Origin: Bubalus kerabau
Lineage: Eukaryota; Chordata; Mammalia; Artiodactyla; Bovidae
DNA length: 64,000 nt
Assembly: GCF_029407905.1 (NCBI RefSeq)
Contig: NC_073642.1
Location: 310,001 to 374,000, forward strand
Direction of reading: 5' to 3'
In this document: positions 1-8,016 of the stretch, one piece after another
Numbering within the stretch: the first letter of the stretch is position 1
Layout: each line of letters opens with the position of its first letter
Program-made: the position numbers and the translations under genes
The notes under the pieces: generated by a model
Told to the model about the DNA's origin: nothing
What the model saw: only the letters and a program-made list of their open reading frames with translations
Database searches by the model: none

Positions 1-2666
1 GAGACCTGACTGCCCTGGCACCACGTGAGAGGCTCACTGAGCTCCCAGTCTTACTTCGTGAGAAACCCCACACTAGCGCCACAGCTCGAGAAAACCTACG
101 AAACGCCCCAGTCATTGGGAGATGAGGGCCTTCATTTCATGCATTCGCTGGAGAGCAATCCTGTGTCCTCCCTCCAAACACCAGAGGAGGTTTGACTCCC
201 TTTAAGCCACTCAGTGGGCTCCAAGACATACCCGTCTGACTCGAGAGGAGAGCAGAGTCCTTTGCTTCCCCTCGAGACGAGGCCTGACTCCAAGGTGAGT
301 CTGGAATGCAACCCCGAGATTTCTGTCGAGCCTTGACATGAACATTAGGTCCTGCACACAAGCCTTGGTGGGGTCTCTTTTGCCTTCAGTGACTAGAGCG
401 CACCTCCAGCTCTTCCTCGAATCTCGAATGGAAGATAAGACTTTTGTGGGCCAACACAAGAGGAAGCATGAATTCCCTGTGGTAACTCAAATATCCCACC
501 GCAACTAGAGAAAAACCAAGTGGTTCTGCAGTCATTCCAAGATGAGGCCCATGCCCGCTGGAGCACCCCAAGAGAAGTCCAACGTTCCATTTTGAAGAGC
601 GAAACGGTACTTGGAACGCTTGATGTGACCCCAAAATTTACCCGACATACCTGTCTCACTTGAGGGAAACACCGAGGTTCCCAGCAGCACTTCATCTGAG
701 CCACTTCTCCCATCCTGATCGCCACAGGAGGGTCGATTCCTCTGCTTTGTCTGGAAGAGTTTCATGACCTTCGCGGCACACTTCAGGATGAGGCCGGTTT
801 CATGAGGAAATTCGAGACAACCCACGTGGGTGGTGCCAAATGCTGAACGACCCCGATATCCCGGTCCGCTCTTCATAAGAACCCGATGCCTGGACACCTC
901 TTCAAAGGCAACCCTGTGGATGAAGACAAAAAACGAAGGGTCACTGACACCCCCGTGCATCGTCTGGAAAAACTTGCAGATTCCACACACAGTTTGACAA
1001 GGGGCCTGAAACCCCATGAACAACTCGAGAGGCAAGTGGGGTTCCCTTCCTCAGACAAGACGAGGCCTGACTCTCCTGTCCCAACTCTGCAGGGACCCTG
1101 TGGTTGGAGTCCGAAAAGGAGAGGAAGCCTAAGTTTCCTGTCTCCCCTCGAGATGAGGCCCTCTTCCATTGCGCCAAGCCCAGCGGAGTCCCGAGAGGCC
1201 CCGCCAACTCCACAGCATCCCTCACCTATCAGAGGCACCATGGGAAGTTCCCTCAGGTCCCCGGCAGAAGTCGAGGGAAACGAGGCTTTCCCGCCGCAAC
1301 CCCAGAAAGACCTCGAGTGTCCTTCTTCAACGCGTCTGGAGGCCCTAGTCCTCTCCCATGACTGGAGAGCCATGACGCGCTCCCCCTCACCACGCGCACA
1401 GAGACCTGACTTCCCTGGCACCGCACGAGAGGCTCCCTGAGATCCTCTTCTTGCCTCGTGAGAAAACCCCCACGGGCGCCGCAGCTCGAGGAAACCCCTG
1501 AGAAGCCCCCATCCTCGCGAGGTGAGGGCTTTCTTTTCCTGCCTGACCCAGAGCACAATCCCGAGTCCTCTCTCCAAACTGAAGAGAAGGCCTGACTCCC
1601 TTGAGGCCACTCAGTGGGCTCCAAGAGATCTGCGTCGCGACTTGAGAGGAGAGCAGCATCCTGGGCTTGCCCTCGAGGCGAGGCCTGACTCCCCGGGGGA
1701 GTCTGGAACGCCACTCTGAGATCCCTGTCTTCCCTTGAGAGGAACGTTAAGTCCCGGACACAGGCCTAGATGAGGTCTCTTTGGCCCTGCAGTGACTCGA
1801 GTGCAACCCTCAGCTTTCCCTCGCAACTCGAATGGAAGATTAGGCTTCCCGGGGCCAACACAAGAGGAAGCCTGAAATCCCCGTCGTAACTCTAGAATCC
1901 CGCCGCAACTCGAGAAAATCCACATGGTCCCAACGTCTTTGCAAGATGAGGCCCTTGCCCGCTACGGCGTCTCAAGGGAAGTCCCAGGTTCTGTCCTGAA
2001 GTGCGAAACGGTACCTGACTCCTTTCATGCAACCCCCAAAAGTCCCCCACACGCCGGATTCCCTCGAGGGTAACACCGAGGGTTCCGTCCCCACTTCATC
2101 TGAGCCCCTTCTCCCCTCCTGATGGCGACAGGAGAGTCGATCCCCCTGCGTTGTCTGGAAGGGTCCCCGGCCTTCCCAGCACACCTCAGGATGAAGCCGG
2201 CCTCACTAGGAAATTTGAGTCTAGCTCCGTGGGTGGTCCCACATGCCGAAAGACCCCGATTTCGCTGTCCGCTCTTGAAAAGAACCCGAGGCCCGGACAC
2301 CTCTTCGAAGGCAACCCAGTGGGTGAAGGCACAACACGAAGGGGCACTGTCACCGTCGTGCATTTCCGGAAACACCCGCAGGTTCCACACACAGCTCAAC
2401 AAGGGGCCTGAGACCCCCTGAGCACCTCGAGAGGCAATCGGAGTTCCCTTCCTCAGACAATACGATTCCTGACTCTCCTGTCCCAACTCTGCAGGGACCC
2501 TGCGGTTGGAGTCCGAAACGGAGAGGAAGCCTGAGGTTCCTGCCTTCCCTGGAGATGAGGCCCTCTTCCATTGCGCCAAACCCAGCGGAGTCCTGAGAGG
2601 CCCCGCCAACTCCACAGCATCCCTCATCTGTCAGAAGCACACTGGGAAGTTCCCTAAGGTCACCGG
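1..2666 (+). repeat. 1.4-kb satellite array (bovine 1.715/satellite I type), left block
   Basis: About 1.9 monomers of a tandem repeat with a ~1.40-kb period. The landmark corresponding to the EcoRI site of the family lies at 470 and, mutated to GAAATC, near 1871, 1,401 bp apart. CTCGAG or one-base variants and GATGAGGCC-type motifs recur at multiples of about 31 bp, as expected for the 31-bp sub-repeat of bovine satellite 1.715. Positions from about 1050 to 2666 belong to a GC- and CpG-richer subfamily. The block ends abruptly at CACCGG, where the composite module begins. It matches 43668-47734 but lacks one monomer. The family name comes from unit length and internal structure and was not checked against a library. 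Open frames on both strands are not conserved between monomers. Confidence 0.85.
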
Positions 2667-3657
2667 TAAACTTTTATTGCACAAGGTCCCCATGAAAAGG
2701 CCCACGCAGCAGGACAGCCACAGATTCTGTCTGCCATTAAAGGGCAGTAAGGTGCCCTCCCCCCTTCTTTGCTGCCTCGGCGGCCACCAGGGTGCAATTC
2801 GCGTACCCTTCCCTTTCCCATCCTAGCAGGTGCTCCAGGGCCCGCTGGCCTACAAAGTGCCAGAAGCAGGGCTGGGCCAGCCGGCCAGAATTCAGGGTTC
2901 TGTCCCTTGGACTTCCAGCGGACACTAGGCTGCTTGGGAAAACCGCGCAGACTCTGAGGTTTTTCAGCAGAGGGGTGGAGCGGTAAAGGCCTTGACCCCA
3001 AAGACGAGGCCTTTCTGCGACCGCCAGGTTGGGGAGCTCTGAGACTGTGCCAACACAGGGCGGAATACATGGTTCCCTGCTCCAGGCAGTCCCCGTTTCC
3101 TTACCTGTGTTCTGCACCCCTCCGCTGTGGCCAATGGATGCCGATCCTTGGGGATCCAGGAGTTCACGAAATAGGCATTCCCAGCCGCAATGGCAACCCC
3201 CAACAGCACATCTGGAAAGCCCTCCCCCACCCCCACCAGGAGCCGACCCCCACTGCGAACGGAACCCCACCCCGCCCCGCGCCGCCAGGTTTCGCCCTGG
3301 CCCTGCTGGGCTCCCGGCGGGTTCCCAGCCATATTGGCGACCCCCGGGAGCACAACAGGGACCGACCCCCCACCCACAGCGAGCGGAATCTCGACCTGTG
3401 CAGCCCAGGTTTACCCCACCCTGGCTGCGCTCCCGGCGCGTTTCCAGCTGCAGTGGCCATCTCCGAGAGCACAACTGGGAAGCCCTCCCCTACCCCCTCC
3501 AGGAGCCGACACCCGCCCTGCGCCGCTCGGGTTCGCCCCGCCCCTGCCGCGCTCCAGGGGCGCTGCCCACCTTCACCAGTGGCTCTCGGTGAGCCCCGTC
3601 CCCACGCCCGGTTCCAGGAGAGGCTCTCGGACCTCGCTGCTGCCGCCAGGTCAAACA
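2667..3657 (-). other. GC-rich element, copy 1a; possible gene-derived fragment on the minus strand
   Basis: A GC-rich block that starts right at the satellite edge. Read on the minus strand it ends with an AATAAA polyadenylation signal (2673-2678). It carries a splice-donor-like CACAG/GTAAGG at 3101-3109. Just upstream, a short frame reads AGNAYFVNSWIPKDRHP; element 1b has AGNAYFVRSWVPKDRHP in the same place. From about 3155 to 3560 it has a degenerate minisatellite of ~120 bp, with GGGAGCACAAC-like cores near 3201, 3346 and 3465. Related elements lie at 7119-8016, 47735-48725 and 52141-52917. I do not recognise a protein family. A 245-residue minus-strand frame (2737-3474) runs through the minisatellite and across the apparent donor, so I do not call it a gene. 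It could be a retained 3' part of a captured gene or a purely repetitive GC-rich unit. Confidence 0.55.
3155..3560. repeat. GC-rich ~120-bp minisatellite in element 1a
   Basis: Three imperfect units share the sequence around GAGAGCACAACTGGG, with cores near 3201, 3346 and 3465. Each unit also repeats a GCGCTCCCGGCGCG-like CpG-rich core and a run of CCCC blocks. The minus strand has several closely spaced G-runs, for example the complement of 3226-3256. Confidence 0.75.
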
Positions 3658-4410
3658 TGAGGACAATACATACACCCCACAGAGACAATCCAAGCTGTCT
3701 ATGATTTAGGGATAAAACGAGGACTACAGAAAGGCAAGATGACCTGACCTAGGAGGGCCATGATATTCTATAGAACCAGACAAAGTTGGTTACCAAGGAA
3801 ACTTTTTTCCTTGGAACCCGGAAAGCTGGTTCTTTGCATATGCAATGACCAACAATTAGCTTGTTACCCAAGCCTGCCTTACTGCCACCCCCATCCCCCC
3901 ACTCCCCAGAAGACTGGCTCAAAGAAATATTTTAAATCTCAGGCGGAAACCTGGAAGATGTCTTGTCTGTCTGTTTGGATTACGGTATGTGTCAGTGTGA
4001 GCCCTGTGTTTTTTGATAATATTGCTCAAGTTCTGTGTTCTGATTTCAATGGTCTCAAGACAATGCAGCCCTTCCAAATCAAACTGCTGGAAATACAAGA
4101 AAACATTGACCTAAATGAATGTCAGAGTCCCGTGAACTGGGAGCTACTCAATATTAAATATCTAGTATTTTTGGTTTTGCTCCTCCATTATAGACATGTC
4201 TAAGAGTCAACAACATTAAGCACAACATGTTCATAGTGCCTAGGTTTCTTTTGAGGTAAAAATTGCTCTATTGTTATATCTGTCACAAGTTTGTCAGCAA
4301 GAAACTACCTGAAAACGACAACAACAAAAGTAAAAAATCTAAATGTGATATGAGCTTTTAGACAAACTCTTTACAATAATTATACTCTAAAATATCTGCC
4401 TCTCATAGTC

Positions 4411-4594
4411 TTGATTGAAGGCAGAGGAGAAGGGGATGACAGAGGATAAGATGGTTGGATGGCATCACTGACTCGATGGACATGAGTTTGAGCAAGCCCC
4501 TGGAGCTGGTGACGGACACGGAAGCCTGGCGTCCTTCAGGCCACGGGGTCCCAAAGAGTCAGACACGACTGAGCAACTGAACTGAACTGAACTA
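4411..4594 (+). mobile_element. BovB (RTE LINE) 3'-end fragment, copy 1
   Basis: About 185 bp ending in GGGTCCCAAAGAGTCAGACA and then a short GAACT tandem tail. It carries the block around GATGGTTGGATGGCATCACT, which is characteristic of the 3' terminus of BovB and of SINEs derived from it. It is heavily 5'-truncated with no coding sequence. A Bov-tA-type SINE sharing this 3' region is the alternative. The same insertion is present at 49479-49661, so it predates duplication of the module. Confidence 0.75.
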
Positions 4595-4805
4595 ACAAAC
4601 GTTTCTCCAGGTGTTTTGGTTACCCGAGTTTCTATCCTTGTGACGACAGTGTATTGAATAGCTAGGTCATTTCCAAATAAATGAAAGTTCTGAAACATTC
4701 ACGACTTGAAAGGACCTCCCTTTTACACAGAAACAAAAGAGATTTTGGACTCTCCATCAATAGTGTCTGGCACCATCCTGACATGTTAAATGTAAGAAAG
4801 CAATT

Positions 4806-4859
4806 GTTTTGTTTTGTTTTGTTTTGTTCTGTTCTTGGGGGTAGGGGGAGGGGGGCGGG
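4806..4859 (+). repeat. TTTTG microsatellite followed by a G-quadruplex motif, copy 1
   Basis: A TTTTG pentanucleotide run (about 4806-4830) is followed by four G-runs separated by 1-2 bases (4837-4859), which fits a canonical G3+N1-7 quadruplex motif on the plus strand. Confidence 0.85.
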
Positions 4860-5265
4860 CTATAGCGAATGCCAATATAAAAGTCAGTTCTTGGTTGTTG
4901 AAGGGAAATGTATGACTTGTTATTACAAGAAAGTATGTGGAATGCAATGGCACTTGAGGAAGGAAAACAAAGTAGTTCTGTCTTACAGGTGGCCGTTTCA
5001 GGATGGGAGAAACAAAGGAATGGGTACAGAATGGGATAAGGAGGTTGTAGGGAAATTGGACCCCCAGAAAAGAGTTTTGTGCCTAGCACAAGTTTTCTTG
5101 AGATGTCGAACTGCCTTTGCTAATGGAGTTTAAGTTTCTTTACCTCTTAAGTGATCTCTTCTAGGTTGACCTAGAACAGAAATCTTTTGTTAGCTTTGGC
5201 TAAGTGGAGAAGTAGTGTTTCACGGTGACATATGTGATCCTTCCTGACTGTTTGCAGCCCTTTTG

Positions 5266-5584
5266 ATATCGATGCACTGCTTCTGCTGCTGCTGCCGCCG
5301 CTGCTGCTGCTAAGTGGTTTCAGTCGTGTCCGACTCTGTGCGACCCCATAGACGGCAGCCCACGAGGCCCCGCAGTCCCTGGGGTTCTCTAGGCAAGAAC
5401 ACTGGAGTGGGTTGCCATTTCCTCCTCCCATGCATGAAAGTGAAAAGTGAACGTGAAGTCGCTCAGTGGTGTCCGACTCTTAGCGACCCCATGGACTGCA
5501 GCCTACCAGGCTCCTCCATCCATGGGATTTTCCACGCAAGAGTACTGGAGTGGGGTGCCATTGCCTTCTCCCATATCTATGCAC
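5266..5584 (-). mobile_element. BOV-A2 SINE, copy 1, with target-site duplications
   Basis: A full dimeric ruminant SINE in reverse orientation (5278-5572). Its two related monomers each contain the complement of the conserved GAGTCGGACACGACTGA and GGGTCGC blocks. The element's 3' end is a GCT/GCC trinucleotide run (5278-5311). It is flanked by a 12-bp target-site duplication, ATATCGATGCAC at 5266-5277 and ATATCTATGCAC at 5573-5584, with one mismatch. It is non-autonomous and non-coding, and was mobilised by BovB machinery. The copy at 50329-50633 has lost the right-hand duplication. Confidence 0.93.
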
Positions 5585-6935
5585 AAGCATGCCTAAATAA
5601 TTGACTTCTAGCTAGCTTTGGGATCCCAATGACCATCCACCCTTACAAGGCAACAGAGAAGAGAAAAACACTTACCACAGGAGGTCCTGGTAAGGAACGA
5701 GGAACTAACAAGCTCCCGCCAACCAGGATTCTGCAGAGGTCAACAAGAGGTCAGTAAGAGATGGAAGACTGCAGTCCAGAGGTCCTAGCAACTTCCATCT
5801 TGCAGCAGAGACCCAGCATAGTCAAAACGAATTCAATGTTGCAAAAAAGAAGTAAACAAATAAAGGACAGAAGTTCTTTGAACACATGACTGAGATTAGG
5901 GGTGAGGCAGTACATGTACGGTGCCCGGAAAATCTTAAAGTATGAGAAAGGAAAGAAATTAAAGACAACTATCAAGCTGTCCAAACTGATAAAAACGAAA
6001 GATTACACAGTTTTTTCTGTACTTATTACCAGATAATAATCTTAAAAGGAATTAAAAAAAATTCCCTTTCAATAATGTCAACATGAATACAGCACTTTGC
6101 CATGGATGTAACGAGGATGACAAGACTGGCACACTGGAACTTATACACCCTGGCTGAAAACTATCCTGAATACATGGACAGGTATTCCATAACAATGGAA
6201 AGACTTAAGATGGCAATACCATGGAATGCATCTTCAATCTGAAATGAAGATTTGATATGATTTGATCGCTCAGAGCTTTTGTGTCATCAATTGTTATTAA
6301 AGTATAAATGAGATAGAGAAAGCTGCTGACTTAGACTTGAGGCGGGGTGTACGCCCTGCTGGTCTCTAGCCAGATATTCTACAGGCACTAGCAGTCAGCT
6401 CAGGAAAGAAAGGCACTGTCTCGGGAATGGCACCAGGCCCCTCCCACACGACATGCCTTGAGGTCACATTGGCAGCAGGTGAGTCATCCTGGGCCAAAAA
6501 CTGATTGACATGAATCTTGAAGAAAGGCAGTATTCCAGGCAAATATATCATTTCCTTAACATAGATTAGGAGAACAAGGTACGAGGAAAACATACTGTTT
6601 TGTTCAAGTCGCTTCTGAGCCTATTGGGGGAACCGACCTGAAGCCAGAGTCCAGCAGATATACATAGGATATTTACATCGCTTAAGACAAACATTTCCTC
6701 AGGAACAAATGCACTGCTTAGCTCAAGGTTTGTCTGCGAAATTCTTACACATCAGGAGATGGCTCCGAGCTGGGTTTCTACACACAAGAACATGAATGCA
6801 AAGGACAAGCCTGCACAGCCCATCTGCCCCCCTCCCCCACAGCCAGCAGCATTTCCAAGTGACCTCCTAAGGCCTTTCCCAAAATACAGGGGCACCTCTG
6901 GGTTTCCTGTTTCCCTCACTTCGAACACTTTTCTT

Positions 6936-7056
6936 AAAAAAAAAAAAATCCTGCACACTTCTTGATAGAATGCCACAGTGCAAGGAAAACAGGCCTTCAA
7001 TACTTAAACCTCCCTGTGCCAAACACTTGGGGCTTGGTTTTGTTTTGTTTTGTTTT
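6936..7056 (+). repeat. A-rich run and GTTTT microsatellite near the spacer end, copy 1
   Basis: A 13-14 base A-run (about 6936-6949) and a short GTTTT repeat (about 7034-7056) lie upstream of element 1b. They could be tails of old retrotransposed sequence, but no parent element is recognisable. Confidence 0.6.
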
Positions 7057-7118
7057 TTAATTACACCACCACATAATTTAAACTTTTTACAATTTCTAAT
7101 TATTCAGTACCAAAACAC

Positions 7119-8016
7119 CAAACTTTTATTGCACAAGGTCCCCATGAAAAGGCCCACGCATCAGGACAGCCACAGATTCTGCCATGAAAGGGCAGCAAGG
7201 TGCCCTCCCCCCTTCTTTGCTGCCTGGGCGGCCACCAGGGTTTGAAATCCATGCACCCTACTAAGTTTCTAGGGTGCAATCCGTGGACCCTTCCCTTTCC
7301 CATCCCAGCAGGTGCTCAAGGGCCCGCTGGCTTACAAAGTGCCAGAAGCAGGGCTGGGCCAGCCGGCCAGAGTTCAGTGTTCTGTCCCTTGGACTTCCAG
7401 GGGACACTAGGCTGCTTGGGAAAACCGTGCAGACTGAGATTTTTCAGCAAAGGGGTGGAGCGGTAAAGGCCTTGACACCAAGGGCGAGGCCTTTCTGCAA
7501 CCGCCAGGTTGAGGAGCTCCGAGAATGTGCCAACAGAGGGCGGAATACTTGGTTCCCTGCTCCACGCAGTCCCAGTGCCCTTACCTGTGGTCCGCAGCCC
7601 TCCACTGCACCCACGGGATGGCGATCCTTGGGGACCCAGGAGCGGACGAAATAGGCGTTCCCAGCCGCAGTTGCAACCCCCGAGAGCGCAACTGGGAACC
7701 CCTCCCCATCCCCCCCATGAGCCGACCCCCGCCCCGCGCCCCCAGGGTTAGCCCTGCCCCTGCCGCGCTCCCGGCGTGCTCCCAGCCGCAGTGGCGACCC
7801 CCGGGAGCACAACTGGGACCGACCCCCACCCAAAGCCATCGGAATCTCGACCCGCGCAGCCCGGGTTTACCCAGTCCCGGGTGCGCTCCCGGCGCGTTTT
7901 CAGCCTCAGTGTCCACCTCCGAGAGCACAACTGGGAAGCCCGCCCCCACCCCCGCCAGAAGCCGACCCCCGCCCCACGCCGCCCGCGTTCGCCCCGCCCC
8001 TGCACGGTCCAGGTAC
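7119..8016 (-). other. GC-rich element, copy 1b
   Basis: A diverged direct repeat of element 1a (2667-3657). The minus strand again has AATAAA (7125-7130), a donor-like GTAAGG (complement of 7579-7584) and the short frame AGNAYFVRSWVPKDRHP. It differs from 1a by about 42 extra bases near 7240-7281. Its minisatellite has three clear units with cores near 7682, 7803 and 7921 (spacing 121 and 118 bp). At about 8016 it runs straight into the second tandem family. Coding frames differ from those of 1a, which argues against a functional gene. No protein family recognised. Confidence 0.55.
7640..7995. repeat. GC-rich ~120-bp minisatellite in element 1b
   Basis: Three units share a GAGAGC(A/G)CAACTGGGA core at about 7682, 7803 and 7921. 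Each unit has a CCCGGCG(C/T)G-like core and polypyrimidine C-runs. The homologous element at 52141-52917 has one unit fewer. Confidence 0.85.

Larger units (their letters stand above)
3658..7118. other. AT-richer spacer of the composite module, copy 1
   Basis: Non-satellite DNA between GC-rich elements 1a and 1b. It contains a BovB 3' fragment (4411-4594), a BOV-A2 SINE (5278-5572), a TTTTG run followed by a G-quadruplex motif (4806-4859), an A-rich run (6936-6949) and a GTTTT run (7034-7056). A 9-bp-arm hairpin lies at 3793-3814 and a 12-bp perfect palindrome (TTGCATATGCAA) at 3834-3845. The longest frames (3760-4203, 147 aa; 4681-5133, 150 aa) have no recognisable motif and cross simple-sequence runs. 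I see no gene. Parts at 5640-6000 and 6080-6600 look like old unclassified repeat or non-coding sequence. The whole spacer recurs at 48726-52140 with few differences. Confidence 0.7.

Noticed and set aside
886..1440. 184-codon plus-strand frame, and similar plus-strand frames in other monomers
   Set aside because: It is a Pro/Ser/Arg-rich translation of satellite sub-repeats. The frame overlaps equally open minus-strand frames, which is a composition effect.
2737..3474. 245-codon minus-strand frame in element 1a, kept at 47805-48542
   Set aside because: It runs through the CCCC-rich minisatellite and across the apparent splice donor, and elements 1b/2b use different frames. Conservation between 1a and 2a is explained by recent duplication.
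3029..3704. Pro-rich 187-211-codon plus-strand frames
   Set aside because: They arise from the C-rich minisatellite and are antisense to the only plausible transcript signals.
4681..5133. 150-codon frame in the spacer
   Set aside because: It crosses the TTTTG run and the G-quadruplex tract, and copy 2 does not keep the same frame. No motif.
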